DNA of 64,000 nt from the NCBI RefSeq assembly GCF_963675165.1, contig NC_087377.1:11332632-11396631 (forward strand). The letters run 5' to 3'. Within the stretch, counting starts at the first letter, position 1. Each line of letters starts with the position of its first letter. Under the pieces are notes generated by a model, which saw only the letters and a list, made by a program, of their open reading frames with translations, did no database searches and had not been told where the DNA came from. Positions 1 through 10,580 of this stretch are shown in pieces. Made by a program: the position numbers and the translations under genes. This DNA comes from Halichondria panicea (lineage: Eukaryota; Porifera; Demospongiae; Suberitida; Halichondriidae).

Positions 1-407
1 GTTTTGTTGTACTACTATACACAATGCATGTTCGTTTCTGCGCATGCGCACTGTACTCTATTGCCATGTGGATCATTGATGTGTTCTTGGCAGCAGACCC
101 TATATTAACTAAGGTATGTCTGTATAGGATGACAATGAGGATAGTGCCAACTAATGAGAATAAGTACTAGCTATCTATGATATAGATCCATGAGAGATGA
201 AAATAAACCCAGCCTTGGCCTTGAACCCTTAAACCTATTTAGCTAAACCATAACTCAGTGTTTTGCCCACTTGGCTATCAAGGCAGCACATGAAATTGCT
301 GTAAACCTTTCATGTAGCCTTCTGAATGATTTGATTTGAATGATGTTCTATTTTATTAGATTAATATCAGAAGATTGGTTGCGTCATATTAAGTATATGC
401 TGTAGGC
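1..407. other. 5' flank, no gene recognised
   Basis: I see no convincing coding exon here. A short exon ending near 405 and splicing into the reading frame that opens at 408 cannot be excluded, because a pyrimidine-rich stretch lies just upstream of 408. Confidence 0.4.
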
Positions 408-1028
408 ATGCAAGCGTTAAAACTAAGGACGATTCAAAGTAATCCGAAAAAGCACTTCCATTCTCCACCAGCTATTGTAAGAAGTCGAGATGTAAGCTAC
501 AAACTTTGGACAGAAGAGAACATGTCTCGTGCTCTATATGCAGTTGAAAGTAAAGGCTTGACTACAACTCAAGCTGCCATTGAGTATAATGTCCCTCGGT
601 CTACCTTGTGTGATAGAGTTAGTCACAAAGTAGAACCTGGAGCGAAAAGTGGGCCAAGCAAGTACTTAAATGATATAGAAGAATGTGAACTTGTTGATTT
701 TCTCCTGCGGTGTGCCAAAATCGGATACCCAAAGTCTCGTAAACAAGTCATGGGTATTGTTCAGAGGGTATTAGACGTTAACGGTGTCATGCGTGTTGTA
801 AGTGATGGGTGGTGGACCTCATTTAGCAGACGTCATCCCAGGTTAACCCTTCGTAATCCCTCTTCTCTCAGTAGAGCACGTGCAGCTGCATCAAATATCG
901 ACACACTCAATGACTATTTTGATCTACTCGAGGAAACAATTGATATGTACGATTTACGAGACCGTCCTGAGCTATATTTCAACATGGATGAATCTGGGAT
1001 GCCTCTTAACATTAGCTCTAACACAGCC
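408..1028 (+). other. Transposase-derived exon (psq HTH + CENP-B HTH, start of DDE domain)
   Basis: Residues 31-71 form a pipsqueak-like HTH (LTTTQAAIEYNVPRSTLCDR). Residues 85-150 match the CENP-B/Tigger DNA-binding domain, ending in a GWWTSF..RHP pattern. The first catalytic aspartate block NMDESGMPL follows at residues 192-200. The rest of the DDE nuclease is absent, so this is not an active transposase. Reading on past 1028 meets a stop at 1082, but a strong donor (GTATGC at 1029) and an acceptor at 1076-1077 define a 49-bp phase-0 intron into the downstream coiled-coil exons. Alternative reading: a truncated Pogo-superfamily relic lying next to an unrelated kinase gene. Confidence 0.75.
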
Positions 1029-4000
1029 GTATGCGAATATTCTCCCACTTCAGAAAATTGTAACCATGACCACCCAGGCTGAACAAGCTAATTTATGTCA
1101 TAACTCAACATTTCCACAAGAAAGTTTGTACAAAGCTACCAGGCAAGCGATCACTGATGCTGGAAATGACGAGTCTACTACAATAGGAAGACAAGCAAAC
1201 CAGGTGATGCATGTAGCTGTTGAGCAATAGCAGTTCAGTATATACAGAATAAATTTCTTATGAATAGCTCCAAGAGAGAGAAGTCCTTAATGTATTTCAC
1301 ATGACTTGAAAGTTGTAACTACGAAGCACTTCAGATGCTCTGCAGAAAATTAAAGTATAATGTTTTTTAACAGACCTAGCTTGCATGGTGTACGTAAAAC
1401 AATTAATTATCAATACCATTTTTAGGCCAGAAGTGAACTACAATTTGTCGGTCATAAACAAGACTTCAGTGAAGCTACCAAACAACCGATCAACGCTAAA
1501 AAGGATCGGTCCACTGCAGCAGGGACCCAAGCAAACCAGTTGGATGTAACTGTCAAACAACTTGCACCAGCAGTTCAGAAAGAGAGAGAGAGAGAAGCTG
1601 CACATCAACAGGAACTGAAAAAAATGAAACAACTGTACATGGTGAGTGGTTTTGTGTAGTCGAATTAGGACTGCATGCAGTTGTGAATCGTCAATACACG
1701 TATATATATGATAATGTCGTTAGGGTTGTTGGTGTATATTTATGAATAATGACTTTTTAAAGACTTATAATTATATGTACAAAAAGAACAAGAGAATAAT
1801 CCTTGAAAGACAAGTACAAAGGGAGGATTGATGGCATGAAGAGAGAATGAGTGATTTGAATAAAACCTACCAGGTATAGGTGCATGGGAGGCTCTGCGTT
1901 ATTGTATGATGATACGCATGATTTTTACTGAACCTGAGTGCATTATTGTTCTTATTAACCTATAGAATGAGCACAATGAACTAAGGAGACAATTAACTGA
2001 CGAGTTTCATACTACATTAGCTGTCCAATCAGCTGAACTAGATGCAACTCACACCGAGAATGCACGTCTACTTACAACAGCTGATCAGATCCTGTTGGAT
2101 CATCAGAAACAATTAGTAGAGTTACAGCAAGAGTTGGCTCCCAAAGTCAAACAGTATGAAGCTGACATACAACAGTTGATCACAGATAATGAGGTAAAGA
2201 GCATGAAGAAAAAAATTGAATTACAGAGTATTGTTGCTTAAAGTTAACATGTTGTGGCAATTAAAAATTATTTCACACAATGATCGAGCATCACAACATA
2301 AATTCAGCCTGGTGTATCATGCGTATTCAAATTTGCAGGCTAACCTTCAACGTCAGAAAGATGAAACAAAAGCGGCCACAGCGTGTCTGCTTACAGAACT
2401 TGATCAGATTAAGATGGATCATCGGCAACAGCTATTAGAGCTGCAGCAGGAAAAAGAGGAAAAAGAAGAGTTGGCTCACAAAATCAAGCAGTATGAAGCT
2501 TACATACAACAGCTGTTGGCAGATAACGAGGTAAATAGCAGGAAGGAAAAATTTATTATATAGAGTATAATTATTGTGAGGGTTTAAAGTTGTTTAAACG
2601 TTGTCAATATAAATTCCAATGCTTCAGCCAATTATAACTACATGCAGTATAGTGGGTATATTTCATTTCATAAATTTTCGCTGAATGACTGTTAGAAAGG
2701 TTGCCCGAATCTGAGGTTTTTTATAGCAGCCATTTTGCAGCATGCATGCATGCCAATATTAAATTCGTGGGTATAACAATGTTTGTGGTACATGATGAAT
2801 CAGCGAAAACCGTGAACATGCGTTTTTACACCCTCGAAATATACCCGCTATAATTATGGTATTCCGTTTTTCAGCCTGATATGTATCATTTCAATATTTT
2901 CAGGATAACCTTCAACGACAGAAAGATGAAAACCAATGGGCAATTCAACAATTAGAGGTAAGAAAAATATCCCGTGTGCATTGCTGCTATTCATGGTCAA
3001 TTAATCACTTTCTTCAGGCTAGCCTTGAAAATTATCAAAATGAAAACCACAAGCTTTCTGCTATTAATCAAGAGCTAGAGGTAAGAAGAGTCTTAATTCG
3101 GCTATAATTATTATGCTTAAACAGGTTAGCCTTCAGCAATGTCGTGAACACACCCAACAGTTGGAGGTAAGTTCAAACAAACATATGAAAAAATGTCAAA
3201 ATTACGTCACCATGCTACCTATATAGAATAAGTTGCACAACCAGGATGAATTGTCTCCCTACGTCCTTCCTCAAAGTCCAGACCTTAGAGAATGTGAGGG
3301 GGTGGGGTCATACGGATCTGTTCATCGTATCCAACTGAATGGGATTAGCTGCATTGCCAAACGTATTCACGACATTTTGCTTGGTCAAGGGAGAGAAGAA
3401 GGAGTAAATTTAGAAGACAAACGAGCAGCTTATATCAAGTTTTATTGCGAGTGTGTGTTACTGAGTCGATTGCGCCACCCCAACATTGTCCAGTTCATGG
3501 GTGTGTACTACGGGCCACAGAGAGATTACGGGAGAGAGCTTACATTAGTAATGGAGCGCCTGTACATGAATCTCGAGGGCTGCCTAAAGCAATATCGAAA
3601 CATTGAAATTTGGTTAAAAGTATCGATTCTTCTAGACATTACCCAAGGCTTACTCCACCTTCATTCTCAGGGTATTGTTCACCGTGATCTGACAGCTCCC
3701 AACATTCTCCTCACAACGAGCTTTCACGCTAAGATTGCTGACCTTGGCGTCTCAAAAATCATCGATGTCCACCCTCTGGCTGCCTCCAAACAGTCAATGA
3801 TTCCCGGTACTCTCGGGTATATGCCTCCTGAGGCACTGGCTGAAATCCCCGTGTATGGCTATGCTTTGGACGTCTTCTCTTTTGGTGTGCTAACCTTGTT
3901 TGTCCTTCTTCAAATCTATCCTCAGTACTATGACAATCTTGTGACCCCCAAAGGATTGACTCTCAAAGAATCTCATATTCAAAAACGTTCAAAATGGATC

Positions 4001-4165
4001 GACATGTTGTCATTCGATAATCCGTTTCTTCCACTAATCCGTCAATGTCTTCAAGATGTGCCTGCACGAAGACCAACCACTACTAATCTTAATTCCGAAC
4101 TGATTCGAATTGCTGAGACGTACCCTAAGCCTTATCAAGATGTTATCGATATGCTATCACATTAA
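408..4165 (+). CDS. HTH (Pogo/CENP-B-like) - coiled coil - TKL-like protein kinase, nine phase-0 exons
   Basis: Proposed exons: 408-1028, 1078-1203, 1426-1641, 1966-2193, 2339-2530, 2904-2957, 3018-3080, 3125-3166, 3227-4165. Every junction has GT and AG and is phase 0, giving about 826 residues. The N-terminus is a psq-type helix-turn-helix plus CENP-B-type DNA-binding region. The middle exons are Glu/Gln/Leu-rich coiled coil. The last exon is a complete kinase domain: glycine loop GVGSYGSV, VAIK-like lysine in IAKRI, catalytic loop HRDLTAPNILL, DLG instead of DFG, and GTLGYMPPEA before helix F. It is closest in style to TKL/LISK kinases and probably phosphorylates Ser/Thr. The coiled coil would mediate self-association. 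The junction of exon 1 to the rest is inferred from splice sites and phase only; the kinase gene could instead start from a separate promoter. Confidence 0.6.
1797..1875 (+). other. Probable dead coiled-coil exon with in-frame TGA
   Basis: Between the 1426-1641 and 1966-2193 exons a stretch reads like another charged coiled-coil exon and ends at a GTATAG donor with codon CAG, but a TGA interrupts it. Skipping it keeps phase 0. It looks like a decayed duplicate exon. Confidence 0.4.
2648..2852. mobile_element. MITE, TATAGCGGGTATATTTC-type termini, in kinase intron
   Basis: The element starts TATAGTGGGTATATTTC and ends CGAAATATACCCGCTATA, which are inverted copies of each other. Related copies are at 33741-33936 and 61152-61330. 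It lies wholly within the intron between exons 2339-2530 and 2904-2957. Confidence 0.6.
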
Positions 4166-5041
4166 TTTTGGTAAGACAAAATAATGTAATTATACAGATC
4201 AATGATTTATGCTCTGTATACATGTGCATGTATCTATGCAGGCCCAACCACAGCATGGTTTTTCCCACTACTCTTCATAGCTCTCTCTCTCTCTGTCTGT
4301 CATGCAGGCCACACTCAGACAGTAAACATTACTTATAGATAATTAGTCCTGCATCTGATGATTATGGCCAAAATCTGACAATGATGTATTCCTTTAGTTC
4401 ACCAGTATTTTTTTGGAGTGAATTATTTTGTGTTTACAATGGTAAATGCATGGTTTTGGTTTATGTAATGGTATACAATGAAACTTAGTTCCACATAATG
4501 ATCATTGAGAAAATGGGGGCTTGTCTAGTACTGCTTAGCCTATCATAATTTAATATGTGCTGGAAATAGCGAACCTAAAATGTACAGATTTAGAGTTGGT
4601 AAACTGGTTCTGAAATTAGACTGAGATTGCTCATTTCAAATTAAACCATGTGCAGATTCCTGTGCTATTCCAACCGCTCCTTCGAGTGGTTCCATTTAAT
4701 AATTGCTGTCCAATTATACTCTCATTCGCAGACTGAATAGCAGAAATTAATACTCACGAAAATAATTATGTCACCTTAAGGTAATATACCTATGTATGAC
4801 AGCAGCAACTTATTACGAGCAGATAGATCTATAAATTAATTTTGGACTGTTTACTGTATGTATACCAGGAGCACCTGTTTTTCAGGTCCGCCAACTGCAT
4901 GTGCGCCTAATCATTAAGTTACGGTGCACGATTGTAGAGTTGACTAAAAGTGCATGCATGTGATCATGAATGGGTCATCAAAATAATATTATGTCAATGA
5001 TCTTTTCCACCTCAATTCCCTTATAAGTATAAATTAACAAA
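4166..5041. other. Intergenic, nothing recognised
   Basis: AT-rich spacer between the kinase gene and the receptor gene. A short CT microsatellite lies near 4280. No exon with supporting splice sites was recognised. Confidence 0.5.
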
Positions 5042-7473
5042 ATGGTGCACTTCAGAAGTAATCATTGTATACTTGTAAGTTTAGCTGTGTCATTGCTGAG
5101 CCAAGGTAAAGATTTATATAGTCTTAGGTTTATGAATGTTTAGTGCATGATTAGTGTCAATGTTTAGTCCTGCAGGCTACCCCAGGACTAGTGCTGCCAG
5201 TAGAGAGAACCACTGGACTGGGTTGTATACCAGAGGGCAGGACTGTCAGCTATGTGTGCACTGTCACTGATCCACTAGATCCTCCTGTGGCTAGTACGGT
5301 TTGGCAGGGAACTGCCCTCAACTGTCCTTCAGCAAGTGATACAACAAACAATCGCATCACTCTATCTCATAATCAATTTCAGTCTGGAGGCAATGCTGGT
5401 GTTTGTGGTGGCTTGTCTGCAATGAGTACTGGATTTAGTAGAAATGAATACACCTCAAGATTGATTCTAACAGCCTCTAATGAGTTGAATGGAATGACTG
5501 TTATATGTAGTTTGAGTGGAATTTTTTATAGCTGGAAATGACACCGTAATAGTTGGAGGTGAGTAACATAATTATGACTATCTGACTGTGCCATAACTTT
5601 GCCATTCCAAACAGCTTCTTCCCTTCCCCCTCTATAAGTGTCATGGTTGAGGTCACTTCTTCTTCGTCCTTCACCTTCAGTTGGATTCCACCATCTGATA
5701 CCAGCAATGTGGGAGGATATCTGTTTAACGTGACTGGAGAGGATTGTGGTTGTGTAAGTATGAAAACCAGTGCTGACACTACCAATGTCCTGTGTTCTGA
5801 TTGGACGGTCAGTGGCCAGACCTGCTCCTTTGAAGTGAGGTCCATATCAGAAGACTGTGGGTTCATTAGTGATTCTGTTACACTAGCCATCTCACTGCGC
5901 GGTGAGTTCATACACACAGCTATACATGCATGCACTATATAAAGAGGTATCGTTCTCGTAGTACCATCCAGTCCAACTGGGCTACAAGTGATGGCAATGT
6001 ACAATCAGTATAGAAGCACAGCGTACATTGAAGTGGACTTTATGGGTGTGGTGAGTTGAATCAGTGACATTCTCATACTATAACTATAATTATGACCTTG
6101 AGTTTTCCTCATAAATTTCAATTTACTGTCACGTGTAATCTATAGCGGGTACAATATACTTGGTGCCTAAAACTTTTCTGGCGAATCTATATATCTATAA
6201 TGCCGGTTCCAAATTAACTTCGATTACTTCATTCACCATTGCTTACCAAATATACCTATAGCTTATTTGGTTTGTATGGCATAAGAGCTATGAAACCGTT
6301 AACTTTGACACATCCTGTCTAGAATTGATTACTTCATGTGACCAACGGTGCATGGTGTGTGAAAGTGCTATAACTGGCTTATCGCATAATGTGATAAGGC
6401 CTTTTGTTAGTACGGTACTATAATATTAGATTTTCCCTTCTTGTAAGTAAATATACTGCTCACATTCCAAGCAGTCCACCCTTCTACTTGGTGCTAACCT
6501 GGACCCCACTATCAGCTACACAGTCACATTAACAGGAACTAGAGCCACCCTTCAATTTAATGGAGTTAACTGTAACACTACCAACTACTGCACACTCAGA
6601 GTGAATGGGTCCCAGCTTTCTCCGGCTGACCGCTATACTGTCAGTGTTGTTGCGTCTAATATCTTTGGCCAAGGAGCACCAGTTACCTTTGTAAATCCAG
6701 GTTAGTAGTAAACTATTATACTATTCTGAGCATTCAGTGTCATGTTTATTGTAGCTATTGTTGACAGCTTAGATAATGAAACAACAACAATGACGAGTGT
6801 ATAATTGTATAAAACTTGCTATCAATAGTTGGAGTGTGTCTGGTGGAATGTGACCCTGAAGTCCTGGGAAAAAGCCCTTCATCTCAAAGAAGTACTGGCT
6901 CAGTGGCTGTTCTCAATGGAGTGGTGACCTTACAGTGGTGTGGTTCTCGGCTCTGTTGCTACCATAACATGTGACACTGAGTATAGTATTGCTAATGAGT
7001 ATACTAGGACCTGTATGAGTGACGGTCACTGGAGTAAAGGAACCCTGAGATGCGAGCAAGAAACTACAGCAGGTGAATGCTATACGGCTATACAAACTGT
7101 GACCTGTTGATTGTGCATGCCTATGCTAACTATACAAACTGTGAGATTGTGCCTATAATAACTAAAGATAACATTTACTTATTAAATGGATGTGAATGTT
7201 CTTGCAACTATAGAAAACAATCTTTCTTTTGGAGTATCTATTGCTGTTGCTGTTATTCTGACGTTCCTGTTGACCCTGGCTCTAGGAATCTCCATTGGTG
7301 TTTTCATTGTGTTGGCAGTGAACAAGTGGAGGAGGTCTGAAAATATAACTCTGCAAACTGAAACTGAAACTGAAATGATACCACCTCCTGTGATATACGA
7401 AGAACCTAATGACATTAAACCTGACCCCTTCACTCAGGAGAACGTTGCTTATGAGCTAGTAAAACCCAATTGA
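5042..7473 (+). pseudogene. Type I receptor: signal - Ig-like - FN3 - FN3 - CCP - TM - tail, with three single-base frameshifts
   Basis: Exons: 5042-5105 (signal), 5168-5558 (Ig-like, Cys/Trp/Cys pattern), 5615-5901 (FN3), 5962-6050 plus 6475-6700 (second FN3 split by a phase-0 intron), 6829-7072 (sushi/CCP), 7214-7473 (transmembrane and tail). Outer junctions are phase 1. The tail carries VIYEEP and VAYELV. Breaks: an extra T in a T6 run at 5522-5527 brings in a stop; the start of the FN3 exon near 5615-5635 is out of frame by one base; an extra T near 6930 breaks the CCP. These are either real decay or homopolymer errors in the assembly. The transmembrane exon itself is open. Confidence 0.7.
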
Positions 7474-7684
7474 CTATATTATTATTTTAGTGAACGAAGT
7501 AATTAGCGGTTTTATAATTATATGGTAGATCAGATCATGACACTTTTGGTAATTAGTTTGTTCTCTGCAAAATAGGTTCTTATACTAGTAAGAAATGATT
7601 TTATAGCAACTGCTTGTTTAAATAGCTGCTATAACAATAATCAAAATAAGGTGCATGGTGACTGTTGACAATAGAAGTGAATGC

Positions 7685-7815
7685 TATATCGTATACCATA
7701 TTGAATCAACAAACAATTAAGTACTATTTCAGTTAAATTAATTAAGCTGTATATTTGAGTTCTCCATAAGCCTGGTTTGACTGCAACTCAATGTTTTGCT
7801 TTGCCATCTGGGGTG
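7685..7815. repeat. Segment repeated downstream of both tandem receptor genes
   Basis: About 120 bp here (around ATACCATATTGAATCAACAA and TTTGAGTTCTCCATAAGCC) recur at about 10430-10550. Each copy lies just 3' of a minus-strand receptor tail exon, so it marks the extent of the tandem duplication that made the two genes. Confidence 0.7.
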
Positions 7816-7843
7816 GATAATCATTGTTGTACACAAATCTCTT

Positions 7844-9991
7844 TTAAGTTAATTTTCTCACTTGTCCATAAGCTTCATTAGACACCACTTGAATGTCTTG
7901 TGTTCTTTGTGCTGTTACTAGACCGACTTCCTCGTATACTGGACCAGCTGCGACTTTTGGAACTTTATTGTCTGACAGTTGGGTGCTACCTATTGATAAA
8001 GAGTCAGTTTTTAATAACATGAAACAACCTTTTGCCCTCACTTTTTGTTTTCTTTACTAAGACTATGAACACCACAACAACCAGTACCACCACCACAAAC
8101 AGACTGCCAAGAGAACCACCAGCTATAGCCCCAACGTTATCAGCCAGTAGAGCTAAGACGGAAATCAACAACACATGTATAATCACCACAATGATACAAT
8201 GCTATTATACACAGCTTAGTATATACGCAATTGTGCATGTAGTATATTGACTTTAAAAAAGGCTATTAAAAGTACTCACGGACAGTTGTTGGGGACACAC
8301 ACATGATGGTGCTAGGCTCAAGGTTCCAGACTCCAGCATTAGTGCAAATGATGGTGTTGGATCCAGTCAGTGAGAGTCCATTGTCACACTGGTAAGTCAG
8401 CACTGTTCCCTCCAACACTGTCTCATTCAACCCCTCATAGTTTACTATAGTTCCGTTGGAGGGCTGCTCAGGTAGAGAGCAGTTGACTGTGAAATTCAAC
8501 ATATAGGGTATACTAAAATTATGCTATAGCACCGTTGACTGTATTATATTATAGCTACACAACAGAAAAAACTAACAGACATTAAAATAGTATGTTTAGT
8601 ACCTGGCCTTTCCCTGCACACCAAGCTCCCAGGATTCTCCACCCACTCTCCCCTACCCCCCACATCAGTGCATATGCTGGTCCTCACATCAAGGGGAAAC
8701 AGTCTCTCGTCACAGCGATATATAACTTCTGAACCCAATGAGAAAGGTGGTGGGACACCACTGATGTCCACACGACCTCCAGACGGTGTGGCAGGAGAAC
8801 TACAGATGACTGGGGGATCTAATGCATGCATGAGATCAACATTCCTTTTAGAGAGTTAAGTGCCCATGTACACTGTAAAAACACTCTTTTTTTATGAAAA
8901 GTGTGCTCAGCGTATATGCGACATTTTAGCCGGTGTGCTCAGCACACTTCAGTGTATGATACCTGTAACTGGACTGTTGCAGTCAACGGTCCCAGGGTCA
9001 GGAGACCATCCATTAATGCCACAGGTTGAGGTTCTCACTTCATTGTCTCCACTACAAGTGAAGGAGAGCATGGATCCACCAATAGTGACAGGAGGTGTGT
9101 TGATGATGGTCACACCAGCAGCAGTAGACGGTGTGGGGCACACCACTGTATTACAAGAAGGAGCTATAGTATATCAATGTCGTAAGAATTTAAAGAGTAC
9201 TAATTGAAGTAGCTTACTTAGATCAACAATTAAACTTTCATTCATTCCAACACAGTTGACAGCTCTGACGGTCACATTGTATAAAGTGTTGTAGGAGATG
9301 GTTATCTGTGTGGAGGTGGTCTCCACAGTGACTGGTGACCCAGAGAGAGGTGTTGGGGAGATGGTGAGAACATAGCTGACAGACACACCACCAGTAGAGG
9401 AGGGGGAGTCCCACTCCAGAGTGATATTAGAGGAACTGGGTTGGTTTAGAGTGAATGATACTCTTGGGTTGAGTAGAGGGGAGGGTGGATCTGTGCATGA
9501 GTGTATTGATCCATTGTTTGACAGACAAAGAACTCACCAGCCACAGTGATAGTGAGAGGACCTTCTCGTGAGCTCTCTCCATCACACAACACCATAGTAC
9601 CTTCTACAATGGAGGCCTCAGACAGTGAGACGAGATTGGCAGTAACCATTCCTCCACTAGAGTCAGTGAAAACACTACGGAATGCTGGATTACCTTGTGT
9701 GACATCAGTGTTGCTGGTGTCCACAGTTATGGTAAATACTTGCAGTTGTGGAGAAGTGACCATCCATCGTATGAGACTACCAGGCAGAGTGCAGGTGAAG
9801 GTGACAGTGTCATCAGGACAGGCCACAGTGGAGGTGGATGTCAGTGTGGCTGAACAATGATAGCTCTATAGAGTCAAAGTTTTAGACTATCTATAGCCAA
9901 ACAATAGCAAACAAATAATTATATAAAAGTCCTTACCTGCAACACTAGTAGCAAACAACTGAATAGTGATAATAACTGCTTTTACTTGCAT
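7844..9991 (-). CDS. Intact type I receptor: signal - Ig-like - FN3 - CCP x3 - TM - tyrosine tail (500 aa)
   Basis: Eight exons, all joined in phase 1 with good splice sites: 9991-9937 (signal peptide, MQVKAVIITIQLF...), 9849-9538 (Ig-like), 9490-9218 (FN3), 9145-8963, 8818-8603 and 8486-8280 (three sushi/CCP domains with four Cys and a Trp each), 8152-8042 (transmembrane, a Val-rich stretch after a Gly/Ser linker, then KKTK), 7989-7844 (tail). The summed length is 1503 nt, an exact 500 codons plus stop, with no break, so I take it as functional. The tail has VYEEV and, 21 residues on, NEAYGQV; both fit SH2-docking tyrosines. Such ectodomains bind proteins or carbohydrates at the cell surface; the ligand is unknown. 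It is a tandem paralogue of the decayed gene at 10581-12624. Confidence 0.85.
8871..8954. mobile_element. Small palindromic MITE (CACTGTAAAAA...CAGTG), TA target
   Basis: Begins CACTGTAAAAACACTC and ends ACACTTCAGTG, with TA directly on both sides. It sits in the intron between CCP1 and CCP2 of the intact receptor. The same family occurs at 26671-26795 and 38987-39035. Confidence 0.6.
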
Positions 9992-10235
9992 CGCAGGATT
10001 GCAGGAGGCCTGATCTAGATCTAGGACTCATAGAAAATAGTATTTAATTAAAAAGAACACACCTCTTTTCAGACTAATATTTAGTAATAAAGGAAGCCAA
10101 GAAAACCACATGCACCATACAAATTAGTGTAAGATCAGAAAAATAATATTATTTTGCATACTTCCACCCACACATTCAGTAGGAGACCATCACAAAACTC
10201 AAACACAACAGTGTTTGCACAAAATACACCCTCAA

Positions 10236-10454
10236 CTATAAATAATGAAAAGCACCCTGGCTGCTGATGGCTTGGCTCCTCAGGGGCAGTGCAGTTGACC
10301 TTGTAGGACAGCACGCAGTTAATAAAGTAACAGCACTATGTATAGTACTGAGATCAGGCTCTCGTACTCCATTTTGTCCATCTGTTGTGCTAGTGGCAGT
10401 CAGAATACCCATGGGAATGATTGCTATCTTATACCATATTGAATCAACAAACAA
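10236..10454 (-). pseudogene. Relic of sushi exons between the tandem receptors
   Basis: Within 10262-10414 the sequence aligns, on the minus strand, with the end of CCP2 (ATxT..RQNGV pattern) and the start of CCP3 of the neighbouring gene at 10581-12624, including the intron between them. It is riddled with substitutions and has lost its cysteines, so it is a dead fragment of a third paralogue. Confidence 0.55.
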
Positions 10455-10580
10455 GTATAGTTCAGTTCAATATATTAAGCTGTATATTTGAGTTCTCCAT
10501 AAGCCTGGTTTGACTGCAACTCAATGTTTTGCTTTGCCATCTAGGGTAGAATAATCATTATACACAAAGCTCTTTTACGT

